A DNA stretch of 32,937 nt from CAYMUG01 sp964393575 (GTDB lineage Bacteria; Patescibacteriota; Minisyncoccia; Spechtbacterales; 2-12-FULL-38-22). The stretch covers positions 1-32,937 of the forward strand of contig CAYMUG010000007.1 in the NCBI GenBank assembly GCA_964393575.1, in the 5' to 3' direction. Positions 8,345 through 16,094 of this stretch are shown here, piece by piece (position 1 is the stretch's first letter; the number at the start of each line of letters is the position of its first letter). The notes below the pieces were generated by a model. It saw nothing but the letters and a program-made list of their open reading frames with translations, was not told the origin of the DNA and did no database searches. A program made the translations under genes and the position numbers.

Positions 8345-8350
8345 TATAAC
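8345..8350 (+). promoter_or_regulatory. Candidate -10 box of murJ
   Basis: TATAAC lies 16 bases before the ATG at 8367. The surrounding 20-mer (8331-8350) matches 241-260 before the RNase H gene at 17 of 20 positions, which suggests a shared promoter module at the edge of two repeat copies. Confidence 0.45.
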
Positions 8351-8366
8351 AATGTAGCAAGAAACC

Positions 8367-10067
8367 ATGATGAATTTATTAAATAAAACTACAAAATCAG
8401 TGCCTACAGCGGCACTTATTTTAGGTTTATCTGTTACTGCCAGTCGTTTTTTAGGACTCTTGAGAGACAGAATTTTAGCTGGGATTTATGGCGCTAGCGT
8501 TGAGTTAGACGTATACTTTGCCGCTTTTCGTATACCCGATCTAATATATAGCATTATTATAGGAGGCGCTGTTACCTCGGCCTTTATTCCTGTATTCATA
8601 TCTAAACTTTCTAATAACAAAAACGAGGCATGGGAATTAGCAAGATCATTTTTCTATATAGCCGCAATTATTTTAACTGGTGTTGTTTTTTTAGTTTATA
8701 TATTTATGCCCCATCTCATAGGGTTTGTAATTCCGGGCTTTGAATCAGGACCGCAGGATCTTGCAGTTTCAGTAAGCAGAATAATGTTGTTGAGCCCTCT
8801 GTTTTTGGGTTTAAGCGCAGTTTTTAGCGGTATACTCCACTCTTTCCGCAAGTTTTTTGTATATTCGCTGGCGCCCATATTTTATAACTTGGGTATTATA
8901 ACCGGAGCTCTGTTTTTTACGGAATTTGCCGGAGTACGTGGCCTTGCATGGGGTGTAGCATTGGGTGCTTTTATGCATATGCTTATACAGGCACCTGTAA
9001 GTTTTTCTACCGGATTTTCACTAAAGCCACCCAAAAAACTTATTCACCCTTCTTTAAAAAGAGTATTTCGACTTATTGTTCCGCGGGCTATAGGACTGGG
9101 AGCATACCAGGTTAACCTTTGGGTAATTACGGCTATTGCTTCCACAATTACCGCGGGTTCAATTACTGTTTTCAATCTGGCCAATCATATACAGTATTTG
9201 CCTATAGGGATTGTAGGTATATCTTATGCTTCTGCGGTATTTCCCAATCTTTCTAATTTTGTGGCTCTAAAAAATTATAAAAGATATTTATCTGAATTAT
9301 CCAGAGCTCTGCGCAGCGTTTTTTTTATAGTATTTCCGCTGGGCATCCTCTTTTTTGTACTCAGGGCACAGATAGTCAGAGTTGTGTTAGGCGCCGGAAA
9401 ATTTGGCTGGGAAGGAACGCAGTTAACCGCCGCCGCCTTGGGAGCTTTTAGCTTAGGCCTTTTTGCGTACGCCCTTATGCCTGTTTTGGCAAAAGCATTT
9501 TATGCTAAAGAGGACACAAAAACTCCGGTTATCGCGAGTACTACAGGTATGGGTATAAATTTAACATTAGCCCTTCTATTGGTGTATGTAATATTTCCTG
9601 CCGACGGTTTTCTGGAGTTTCTTTCCGGAGTGTTTAAAGTTGCGGGAGTTGAAGGGTCTTCTGTCATAGCTTTACCGCTTGCGTTTTCTATCGGAGGAAT
9701 TTCCGCTCTTGTTTTGTTGTTTAGTATATTTTTCCGCAATAAAAAGAATCGCATTGTTGCAAAAGAAATTCTGGAATCGTTTATAAGAATAATTATTGCT
9801 AGTGTAATTTCAGGTATGACGGCGTGGTATGCTCTTCGGATTTTCGATGCTTACGCGGTGGATGATATTGATACTTTTTTGGAGGTATTTGCTCAGGGTG
9901 TATTCGCCGGCGTTTTGGGGGTTTTGGTGTATTTAGTGTTTGCTTTTGTGTTTAAATTTGAGGAACTGCAAATTTTGATTAAATTTACCGGAAGTAAACT
10001 GAAAAGAAATAAAAAGCTACCCCCTCAACCTCCTGTTAATTTTGATGATACTCCCGGAAATTCATAA
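8367..10067 (+). CDS. murJ: Lipid II flippase MurJ (MviN)
   Basis: A 566-residue polytopic membrane protein that flips the peptidoglycan precursor lipid II to the outer face of the membrane. The N-terminus ILGLSVTASRFLGLLRDRILAG and then VELDVYFAAFRIPDL are the MurJ/MviN signature of the MOP superfamily, with the Arg and Asp residues that line the central cavity. About fourteen hydrophobic segments continue to near residue 530, and the tail is short and basic. ATG at 8367 and 8370 are both possible; neither has an SD. Its place after polysaccharide genes and before lepA suggests that envelope assembly is grouped here. Export of the neighbouring glycan by this protein is less likely than its standard role. 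Confidence 0.92.
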   Translation: MMNLLNKTTKSVPTAALILGLSVTASRFLGLLRDRILAGIYGASVELDVYFAAFRIPDLIYSIIIGGAVTSAFIPVFISKLSNNKNEAWELARSFFYIAAIILTGVVFLVYIFMPHLIGFVIPGFESGPQDLAVSVSRIMLLSPLFLGLSAVFSGILHSFRKFFVYSLAPIFYNLGIITGALFFTEFAGVRGLAWGVALGAFMHMLIQAPVSFSTGFSLKPPKKLIHPSLKRVFRLIVPRAIGLGAYQVNLWVITAIASTITAGSITVFNLANHIQYLPIGIVGISYASAVFPNLSNFVALKNYKRYLSELSRALRSVFFIVFPLGILFFVLRAQIVRVVLGAGKFGWEGTQLTAAALGAFSLGLFAYALMPVLAKAFYAKEDTKTPVIASTTGMGINLTLALLLVYVIFPADGFLEFLSGVFKVAGVEGSSVIALPLAFSIGGISALVLLFSIFFRNKKNRIVAKEILESFIRIIIASVISGMTAWYALRIFDAYAVDDIDTFLEVFAQGVFAGVLGVLVYLVFAFVFKFEELQILIKFTGSKLKRNKKLPPQPPVNFDDTPGNS

Positions 10068-10144
10068 TATAGTCAATAATCTGCACAAAGCTTTCCGGAC
10101 CCTTTTCGGATCAATATATTTGGTTTATTGTTTTAATATAATTT

Positions 10145-12064
10145 ATGTCAGAACCCAACTCGTACAACATCCGTAACTTTGTTATTCTTGCACATATTGA
10201 TCATGGAAAGTCCACCTTGGCGGACAGGCTTTTAGAATTGACTCGTACCGTGGAAGACAGAAAAATGACAGAGCAATTTTTGGATGCTATGGACCTTGAG
10301 CGGGAGAGAGGGATTACCATAAAAATGCAGCCCGTAACGATGCGCTATAACGCATCGTATGATGACAATAACAATGACAGTGGAAACGACGACAACAATA
10401 AGTATGACAATAACCAAAACCAAAATTCAGAATTTATTTTGAATATGATTGACACTCCGGGCCACGTTGATTTTTCTTATGAAGTTTCGCGTTCTCTGGC
10501 CGCGGCTGAAGGAGCAATACTTTTGGTGGACGCCACCAGCGGAATTCAGGCGCAAACAGTGGCTAATTTATCCATAGCTGTAAAACAGAATCTAAAAATA
10601 ATCCCTGTTATAAATAAAATAGATCTACCTCAAGCTCAGGTTCAAGAAGCCGAAGAAGAAATATTAAATCTGCTTATATCTATGAATGTAGAACCCGACG
10701 AAATATATAAAGTGTCTGCAAAAACCGGTGAAGGGGTGAAGAATCTTTTGAGCAGCATTGTTGCTTTGGTGCCCCCTCCGCCACGGGAACCTGAAAAACA
10801 TCTCCGCGCACTTATTTTTGATTCTATATACGATGATTATAAAGGAGTTATCTCTTATGTTCGTATTTTAGATGGAGAGATAAAAGCCGGGGAAAAAGTT
10901 TTATTTATGCAATCCGGCGTCTCTTCGGAAGCAAAAGAAGTAGGAGTATTTTCACCTCATTTGACTCCACGTGACAAATTGCGCGCCGGAGACGTCGGTT
11001 ATATTATTGGTGGAATAAAAGATATAAAATCAGCAAGCATTGGTGATACCATAACGAAAACCGGGGCAAAGGCGGAAACTCCGGTTCCCGGTTACCGCAG
11101 CCCGCAGCCGCTTGTATTTTCAACTTTATATCCCAGAGAAGAATCTGACTATGATGGTCTTAGGGATGCTATGGAAAAACTGCGCCTTAATGATGCAGCT
11201 TTATATTTCGAACCCGAGTACTCTCCTGTTTTAGGAAGAGGCCTTAAGGCGGGTTTTTTGGGTATGTTGCATATGGATATTATAGTAGAACGCTTGAGGC
11301 GGGAGTATAGCATAGGTCTTGTTATTACAGCACCCTCCGTTGCTTATCGTGTTTATAAAAAGATACCTTCTTCCGGTAGCGAAACACAAAGGCAAGACGA
11401 CGGAGAGCAATCAAAGGAAGTTATTGATGTCTATAGTCCTGCACAATTTCCCAATCCCCCTGAAATTGAATACACGGAAGAGCCCTGGGTTAATTTAGAA
11501 GTTATAGTTTCTCCCGAGTATATGTCAGGAGCTATGAGTTTACTGAAAACTCTGCGGGGCCACTACGTCGATACGGAATATATAGGAGCCGGTAGTGTTA
11601 AAATCATATATAAAACCCCTCTTGTTGAAATAATATCTGACTTCTATGATAATTTAAAAAATGCCACCAGCGGATTTGGTTCTATGGCGTATGAGATGGC
11701 CGGTTATGCGGAGGCGGAAATTATAAAATTAGATATTTTGCTTGCCGGCGAACAAATACCTTCTTTGAGTCGGCTTGTTCATAAAGATCGGGCAGAGGAA
11801 GAGGGAAGGAGAATTGTAAAGAAAATTAAGGAAGTTTTACCTCCTGAACAGTTTGCTGTGCCGATTCAAGCCGCCATAGGCGGAAAAGTAATAGCTCGTG
11901 AAACCAAGCCGGCGCTAAAGAAAAAAGTAACTGAAGGGCTTTACGGCGGTGATTTTTCAAGAAAGAAAAAACAATTGCAGAAACAAAAAAAAGGGAAGAA
12001 GAAGATGGAAGAACAGGGCCGTATCAAACTGGACACAAATACAATGATAAAAATATTTCAGTAA
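10145..12064 (+). CDS. lepA: Elongation factor 4 (LepA) with a low-complexity insert
   Basis: A 639-residue translational GTPase that acts on stalled or mis-positioned ribosomes. Switch and nucleotide motifs are visible: AHIDHGKST (16-24, G1), RGITIK (55-60), DTPGH (103-107, G3) and NKID (G4). The LepA-specific C-terminal region is present, including DFYDNLKNATSGFGSMAYE. Family members are usually about 600 residues. The extra length comes largely from a 20-25 residue Asn/Asp/Gln-rich insert at about 70-95 between the effector region and G3, plus a short Ser/Gln/Glu-rich insert near 413-430. TAATAT/TATAAT-like sequences end 2-5 bases before the ATG and there is no SD, so the mRNA is probably leaderless. 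A strong terminator follows. Confidence 0.93.
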   Translation: MSEPNSYNIRNFVILAHIDHGKSTLADRLLELTRTVEDRKMTEQFLDAMDLERERGITIKMQPVTMRYNASYDDNNNDSGNDDNNKYDNNQNQNSEFILNMIDTPGHVDFSYEVSRSLAAAEGAILLVDATSGIQAQTVANLSIAVKQNLKIIPVINKIDLPQAQVQEAEEEILNLLISMNVEPDEIYKVSAKTGEGVKNLLSSIVALVPPPPREPEKHLRALIFDSIYDDYKGVISYVRILDGEIKAGEKVLFMQSGVSSEAKEVGVFSPHLTPRDKLRAGDVGYIIGGIKDIKSASIGDTITKTGAKAETPVPGYRSPQPLVFSTLYPREESDYDGLRDAMEKLRLNDAALYFEPEYSPVLGRGLKAGFLGMLHMDIIVERLRREYSIGLVITAPSVAYRVYKKIPSSGSETQRQDDGEQSKEVIDVYSPAQFPNPPEIEYTEEPWVNLEVIVSPEYMSGAMSLLKTLRGHYVDTEYIGAGSVKIIYKTPLVEIISDFYDNLKNATSGFGSMAYEMAGYAEAEIIKLDILLAGEQIPSLSRLVHKDRAEEEGRRIVKKIKEVLPPEQFAVPIQAAIGGKVIARETKPALKKKVTEGLYGGDFSRKKKQLQKQKKGKKKMEEQGRIKLDTNTMIKIFQ

Positions 12065-12089
12065 ATTCTTAAATCTCACTTAAAACACA

Positions 12090-12116
12090 GCCCCGCTTTT
12101 ATATAAAAAGCGGGGC
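12090..12116. terminator. Bidirectional terminator after lepA
   Basis: The stem GCCCCGCTTTT with AAAAGCGGGGC is 11 bp with a 5-nt loop. The A/T-rich inner stem allows function for both lepA (plus) and the small membrane-peptide gene (minus). Confidence 0.8.
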
Positions 12117-12148
12117 GAGTTATGCGTCCTTTTAAACTTTTTCTTATG

Positions 12149-12271
12149 TTAGAATAAACTATGACCTCCAAAGAGAGGCATTAGCAGAGTTGAAAGCAAA
12201 CTCAGCACCATAAAGCCCACGATGACGTAGGTGAATACTTTTGCCATTTTTTTGCGTTGTTGTAATTTCAT
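12149..12271 (-). CDS. Small single-span membrane peptide (40 residues)
   Basis: A short ORF encoding a basic N-terminus (KLQQRKKMAK), one hydrophobic helix (VFTYVIVGFMVLSLLSTLLM) and a short tail ending in GGHSLF. The pattern of a positively charged start plus one helix resembles small membrane proteins of the DUF4044 type, but I cannot confirm the family. It ends 33 bases from the shared terminator at 12090-12116, which gives it a plausible transcription unit. A second ATG (residue 9) is possible; no strong SD precedes either. It could be a chance ORF, but its topology and terminator support a real gene. Confidence 0.5.
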   Translation of the reverse strand: MKLQQRKKMAKVFTYVIVGFMVLSLLSTLLMPLFGGHSLF

Positions 12272-12381
12272 AATTTTGCCTGTCCCGCACCTTTTCATAG
12301 GAATAGGTGCGGTGGCTTAATTCTATATTCTGCATTCCCATTCTTTATTCTTAATTCCTGATTCTTGATTCTGCGAGCGGA

Positions 12382-12401
12382 GTTCCGACATTGCGTCGGA
12401 A
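12382..12401. repeat. GTTCCGA-type palindrome before the FtsB-like gene
   Basis: GTTCCGACATTGCGTCGGAA forms a 7-bp hairpin and is nearly the same as the core of the 4163 hairpin, so it is a small dispersed palindrome. Upstream, 12325-12375 has tandem ATTCTT/ATTCCT-like repeats and no gene; the 383-bp gap after lepA otherwise holds only the terminator and the 40-residue ORF. Confidence 0.5.
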
Positions 12402-12447
12402 TGGAGCGAGTTAATTCCATTCTACATATTTTTAACTTAATTTTCAA

Positions 12448-12822
12448 ATGCCGGATTTTAGAGAAAAGCTAACTAAGATAACTCCTTATATCCTACTTGG
12501 GTTAATAGCACTCGTTTTGACGGGCGTGATTGATCGTTATACTCAACACAGAAAAGTATTTTCTGAAGTTGAAAAATTGGAAGCTGAGGTTAGTGATACC
12601 GAAGAGGAAAATCAGGAATTGGAAAAGAACTTAGAAGACATTCGCAAGGGTGAAAATATTGACATAGAAGCAAGGAAACGGTTAAATCTTAAAAAAGAAG
12701 GGGAGAGAGTAGTTATTATTTTACCGCCTGATAAAAATACAACAACCACCGGAGAAAAAAATAGTGAAGACGAGAATGGGCGTGAATCTTTATGGAAAAA
12801 AATAAAAAGTTGGTTTCAATAA
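12448..12822 (+). CDS. DivIC/FtsB-like septum formation initiator protein
   Basis: A 124-residue bitopic protein with a short cytoplasmic start, one membrane helix at about 12-30 (TPYILLGLIALVLTGVI) and a coiled coil at about 35-70 (FSEVEKLEAEVSDTEEENQELEKNLEDI). It then has the RKRLNLKKEGERVVII segment typical of DivIC/FtsB ends, and a polar tail. FtsB/DivIC proteins link FtsL and FtsQ/DivIB in the divisome. The layout and length fit well, although the family is short and divergent, so the assignment rests on architecture. A tRNA-Gly gene follows 3 bases after the stop and may be cotranscribed. Confidence 0.75.
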   Translation: MPDFREKLTKITPYILLGLIALVLTGVIDRYTQHRKVFSEVEKLEAEVSDTEEENQELEKNLEDIRKGENIDIEARKRLNLKKEGERVVIILPPDKNTTTTGEKNSEDENGRESLWKKIKSWFQ

Positions 12823-12825
12823 CAA

Positions 12826-12896
12826 GCGGACGTAGTTTAGTGGTAAAACGCAACCTTCCCAAGGTTGAGTCGGGGGTTCAATTCCCCTCGTCCGCT
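12826..12896 (+). tRNA. tRNA-Gly (anticodon CCC)
   Basis: A 71-nt cloverleaf: acceptor GCGGACG paired with CGTCCGC, anticodon stem CAACC/GGTTG with loop TTCCCAA, and T-arm GGGGG-TTCAATT-CCCCT. The anticodon CCC reads GGG. CCA is not encoded (discriminator T followed by CTG), so tRNA nucleotidyltransferase must add it. Confidence 0.93.
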
Positions 12897-12909
12897 CTGT
12901 TAAAAAATA

Positions 12910-12935
12910 AAAAGAGTGCCCAATGGCACTCTTTT
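12910..12935. terminator. Terminator after tRNA-Gly
   Basis: AAAAGAGTGCC-CAAT-GGCACTCTTTT is an 11-bp stem with T run, in the space between the tRNA and the convergent GT39-like gene. Confidence 0.85.
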
Positions 12936-12988
12936 TGCTGCGAAATCGGTTGTTTGGATATTGCAATTGCCTTTTAGTCCCTATTGTT

Positions 12989-14722
12989 CTATTCAACTCT
13001 CCACCCCCACATACTACCTTCACTAAAGCTAACAGCTTCGCCTTGCGGATAAAACATCTCTAAGGTTTTTTTAACTTCCTCCGATTGGTGCATAGGTACA
13101 AGCACACTTTCACCTTCAATGTTAACCGGAATATTTTTCTTTTGTACGTACGTTGTGTTTTTTACCGGTGTGGATTTTGTTCTCTGCACAAAAAGAACAC
13201 TTTGCGCCGGGAGAGGCAGGCGGTTTTGTTCCTCCGGATTTAATAACACCTCATCGGGGTACTTGGAGAATGCACCATTATCAACTATTAAATATTTGTG
13301 CGCGGAAGAGGGGAGAGAATTAAAGTATTTGCCTATCTCTACATGGTCCCGTGTAAATGCTTTTTTAACTTCTTCGTTTTTACCCCAGTCAGCAAAGTAA
13401 TGAGTGAATTGGGCGGATATAAGTAAAAGTATAATGACAAATATTGTTCCGAAGGCAAAAGGCCACACTTCTTTTCGGTGGTGCTTATGCGGAAATACAA
13501 GGCGAAGTATATACATAAAGCCCAATGCCGCGTAAACAAAAACAAAAGGCATAAGACCTATTGAACGCAGGGCATGAGGAATGCTTTCTATAGTTAAAGC
13601 GGCGGGCATAAGCATAAGCCCGAAACTTACCGCCAGGGTGGAGTGAACAGTAATCGCGTTATAATTCTTTTCTTTTATTGCATCTTTAAGAATGACTATA
13701 GAATAAATTACTCCGGCCACAAAAAACACGGCAACCGGTAAGGATAATTGCGGCTCTTCCGCGAAGTTATGGCGCCAGTTGCCGTCTCCGACAAAAAACA
13801 GCATTTGTATGTGTGCTCCTAAGCTTTTCAGAAAGGCGAAAATCGGGGCTTCCGCGTCAAATACCGAAATGCCTGTAGCGCGCGAAATAAAGTTTTCTTT
13901 GTTTTTGAAAAAGAAAACAATCAATGGTGCCATTACTGCAATCAAAGCAGTAAACATTACATCAAAAATCCACCATTTCTCTTTTATATACATTTCTTTG
14001 AACCATGTTTTCAGCGACGTTTTCCGTGGCTTTTTTTTAGAAAATAACCGCGGAGGATTTTGCCATAGGTAAAATATAAATGCTGTTGTAACCAAAAATA
14101 CCGGAATAGCTAAAGCTATCCGGAACGATATATATGAATAAAATCCGGCTCCCCATATTACTCCTGCAGAAAGTGCGTATAAGATGTTTTTAGTTCTTAG
14201 GGTTTTAAGAGTAAAGTAGATTCCAAAACTTAAAAGGAGAGGGACAAGTATTGCACGAAAACCTATACGGGAGAAGTTAAGGTGCCAAAAAGATGCGGTC
14301 ATAAATCCCGCAGAAAGAAGAGCAAGAGAAGAGGAGGCGACAGAAGGAAGGCGTATTTTACTTCCTCGTCCCGCGTGCACAGAGGCAAACCTAAGAACCT
14401 CTTTTGTAAGAAGATATGTGCCCAATATAGTAAGTGAACCTATAGCCGCACTTACAGCCCTGAAGGAGGTTATACTTATACCGAACAATTTGAATGATGC
14501 AGCAAGAAGCCATATATATAATCCTTCTCTCCCGTTGTTTTCTTCATAGAATACTTTATAATTTCCGCTTTGCATCGTTTCCACAGCGTCATTTGCATTT
14601 TTGGCTTCGTCCGGATATAAGCCGGGAGGCACTGTATTTAAATCCCAAAAACGCAGGAATACAGCTAAAAATAAAAGCACTAAAACGGCTAAAATTATCC
14701 AGTTTTTCTTTATAAATTGCAT
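12989..14722 (-). CDS. GT39-like polytopic glycosyltransferase (PMT/ArnT family)
   Basis: About 577 residues from the preferred start MQFIKKNWIILAVLV. Many hydrophobic segments and the early motif PPGLYPDEAKNANDA mark a polyprenol-phosphate-dependent GT-C enzyme: the Asp-Glu in the first extracytoplasmic loop is the catalytic pattern of the PMT/ArnT group. It would move a sugar from a polyprenyl phosphate carrier to protein or lipid outside the cell. The C-terminal 120 residues are soluble and extracytoplasmic. A start 22 codons earlier (14788) is open, but that stretch forms a 10-bp hairpin (14752-14788) and encodes no membrane helix, so I chose the internal ATG. The acceptor is unknown. Confidence 0.8.
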   Translation of the reverse strand: MQFIKKNWIILAVLVLLFLAVFLRFWDLNTVPPGLYPDEAKNANDAVETMQSGNYKVFYEENNGREGLYIWLLAASFKLFGISITSFRAVSAAIGSLTILGTYLLTKEVLRFASVHAGRGSKIRLPSVASSSLALLSAGFMTASFWHLNFSRIGFRAILVPLLLSFGIYFTLKTLRTKNILYALSAGVIWGAGFYSYISFRIALAIPVFLVTTAFIFYLWQNPPRLFSKKKPRKTSLKTWFKEMYIKEKWWIFDVMFTALIAVMAPLIVFFFKNKENFISRATGISVFDAEAPIFAFLKSLGAHIQMLFFVGDGNWRHNFAEEPQLSLPVAVFFVAGVIYSIVILKDAIKEKNYNAITVHSTLAVSFGLMLMPAALTIESIPHALRSIGLMPFVFVYAALGFMYILRLVFPHKHHRKEVWPFAFGTIFVIILLLISAQFTHYFADWGKNEEVKKAFTRDHVEIGKYFNSLPSSAHKYLIVDNGAFSKYPDEVLLNPEEQNRLPLPAQSVLFVQRTKSTPVKNTTYVQKKNIPVNIEGESVLVPMHQSEEVKKTLEMFYPQGEAVSFSEGSMWGWRVE

Positions 14723-14750
14723 GTCCGAAAGTGTAATTAGGTTAATTATT

Positions 14751-14788
14751 TGCCCGGAAGGATCTGCCGAATTTATACTTCCGGGCAT
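14751..14788 (-). promoter_or_regulatory. Hairpin in the leader of the GT39-like gene
   Basis: TGCCCGGAAG and CTTCCGGGCA form a 10-bp stem with a loop of about 17 nt, just upstream of the preferred start. It may be a leader structure, or a terminator of something upstream on the minus strand. Confidence 0.4.
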
Positions 14789-14861
14789 TTGTATTTATGA
14801 TAACATAATAGTATCGATAAAGATTTAAAAAATATAAACAAGAGCATAGAACTCGGCTCGT

Positions 14862-14891
14862 TTGCAGGAAATTAATATACCGTGGTATAAT
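14862..14891 (+). promoter_or_regulatory. tRNA-Thr promoter
   Basis: TTGCAG (14862-14867) and TATAAT (14886-14891) are 18 bp apart, with the extended TGG before the -10. The tRNA begins 19 bases downstream. Confidence 0.7.
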
Positions 14892-14909
14892 TCAGCAATT
14901 CCGGGATTG

Positions 14910-14983
14910 GCCAGGATAGCTCAGTTGGTCAGAGCACTCCCCTCGTAAGGGAGAGGTCGCGAGTTCGAATCTCGCTCCTGGCT
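14910..14983 (+). tRNA. tRNA-Thr (anticodon CGT)
   Basis: A 74-nt cloverleaf: acceptor GCCAGGA with TCCTGGC, D-arm AGCTCAGTTGGTCAGAGC, anticodon stem CTCCC/GGGAG with loop CTCGTAA, and T-arm GCGAG-TTCGAAT-CTCGC. The anticodon CGT reads ACG. CCA is not encoded. The 3' 33 nt of this gene plus 4 flanking bases reappear, split, just downstream. Confidence 0.93.
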
Positions 14984-14993
14984 CTATACGAAC

Positions 14994-15093
14994 GAGAGGT
15001 CAGGAGTTCGCCGTATCATCCTTGCCGTGTCGTATGACTGCGGCGATACGGCGCCCTGTCGTATGACAGGGCGAATCTCGCTCCTGGCTCTAT
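14994..15093 (+). repeat. Degenerate tRNA-Thr 3' end split by a double-hairpin insertion
   Basis: GAGAGGTCaggAGTTCG (14994-15010) and AATCTCGCTCCTGGCTCTAT (15074-15093) together repeat bases 14951-14987 of the tRNA-Thr locus with two changes. Between them, exactly in the T-loop after TTCG, sit 63 bp (15011-15073) that fold as GCCGTATC...GATACGGC followed by GCCCTGTC-GTAT-GACAGGGC. The two changed bases break the T-stem, so this is not a working tRNA. Confidence 0.75.
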
Positions 15094-15131
15094 TTGCATA
15101 AATAAACTATAGGCCGTCGGTTTGATATACA

Positions 15132-15206
15132 TTTTCGGCTCAGGTTCGCCCGGTCATCCGACCGGGCGCCCGGGGTTTATCCCCGGGCGAGTCCGGCGGG
15201 TGGCTC
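15132..15206 (+). repeat. Second tRNA-like 3' end with a double-hairpin insertion
   Basis: CGGCTCAGGTTCG (15136-15148) then, after 41 bp, AGTCCGGCGGGTGGCTC (15190-15206) reads as the T-arm and acceptor 3' strand of another tRNA. The insertion, again after TTCG, holds GCCCGGTC-ATCC-GACCGGGC and GCCCGGGG-TTTAT-CCCCGGGC. The start TTCGCC and the TCATCC loop are shared with the previous element. No full tRNA can be folded upstream. Confidence 0.65.
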
Positions 15207-15218
15207 ATTTACCATTGT

Positions 15219-15247
15219 TTGACAAAGTACAATATTTATGATAATAT
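15219..15247 (+). promoter_or_regulatory. Promoter of the GC-rich orphan gene
   Basis: TTGACA (15219-15224) and TAATAT (15242-15247) are separated by 17 bp. The 5' leader contains TACCCT and AGGGTA, a 6-bp hairpin that would cover the SD of the gene. Confidence 0.7.
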
Positions 15248-15286
15248 TTAAGGCATCCGGTACCCTAAATAAAAGAGAGGGTAGGA

Positions 15287-15922
15287 ATGCCGACTGAAGA
15301 CACCGTCGTTAAGCCCGCTGGCAAGCAGACCACTGAAGAGCTCGTTCAAGGGCTCTTCAGTGATGAGCCTCCGGTGGAGGCCTCCCTGGAAGCGACAGAA
15401 ACTCACTTTCATCGGAACGCAACAAGGAGCACAGAGTTACGGTGCGGTCATAATTTCAGCGCCGCTGACGTTATTCTCCACGAGCTTCTCGTGCGCAAGA
15501 TGCGGGGAACCCTAAGAGAAGGAGAAGAAACCGGCTCCGGCTTCTACTTTGCCCTTTCGGTTCTTGCGAAGGTTGCTGAACTGCGCCATGGTAAGATGGT
15601 TGCAGGCATTCTCTATTGGGACGAAATTTACGAGATAGAGGACCGCAGCGAGCGGATCATTCTTGTACGGCTTCTCGGGAAAATCGGCACGCCCGAGCAC
15701 GCTGTTCCGGCCCTTCATCACTTCGCACAGCGCGTGCAAGAAGAGGTTACATACACACCGATGCCTCCGGGTTATGATGTGGAGTTTTGGGATGATGGAG
15801 AGGACGAGCCACGTCCTGTTTTCGTTAAGGGCACCCCTCCCGAAGAGCTGAAGGCTGATGACCAGCGGGTGGTAAAGGAGGCCATCTCGCGTATGCGCGA
15901 GCGCCACCCCTCCACCAAGTAG
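15287..15922 (+). CDS. Hypothetical protein, GC-rich orphan gene
   Basis: A 211-residue soluble acidic protein I do not recognise. It has no signal peptide or membrane helix. Residues 60-165 are mostly helical; the stretch DRSERIILVRLLGKIGTPEHAVPALHHFAQ (about 116-145) looks like one HEAT-type repeat. The C-terminus is charged. It has its own promoter and an SD (GAGGGTAGGA before ATG), and a palindromic hairpin follows it. Base use differs from the neighbours: one 60-base line counted by eye (15361-15420) is about 58% GC, against about 33% for a line of the DUF4012 gene. With the tRNA-like fragments on one side, this is consistent with acquired DNA. Function unknown. Confidence 0.7.
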   Translation: MPTEDTVVKPAGKQTTEELVQGLFSDEPPVEASLEATETHFHRNATRSTELRCGHNFSAADVILHELLVRKMRGTLREGEETGSGFYFALSVLAKVAELRHGKMVAGILYWDEIYEIEDRSERIILVRLLGKIGTPEHAVPALHHFAQRVQEEVTYTPMPPGYDVEFWDDGEDEPRPVFVKGTPPEELKADDQRVVKEAISRMRERHPSTK

Positions 15923-16094
15923 TTCCCACGCGAGAGGGAGCGGATCTGTANNNNNNNNNNNNNNNNNNNNNNNNNNNNNNNNNNNNNNNNNNNNNNNNNN
16001 NNNNNNNNNNNNNNNNNNNNNNNNNNNNNNNNNNNNNNNNNNNNNNNNNNCCCCTCCACCAAGTAGTTCCCACGCGAGAGGGAGCGGATCTGTA
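15907..16094. other. 100-N scaffold gap between identical 44-bp flanks
   Basis: Bases 15951-16050 are N. The 44 bases before the gap (15907-15950) are identical to the 44 after it (16051-16094). The right copy continues into a 40-bp perfect palindrome (16074-16113). Contigs probably stopped at the palindrome and were joined without merging the overlap, so the true gap may be zero and the second copy may not exist. Confidence 0.8.
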
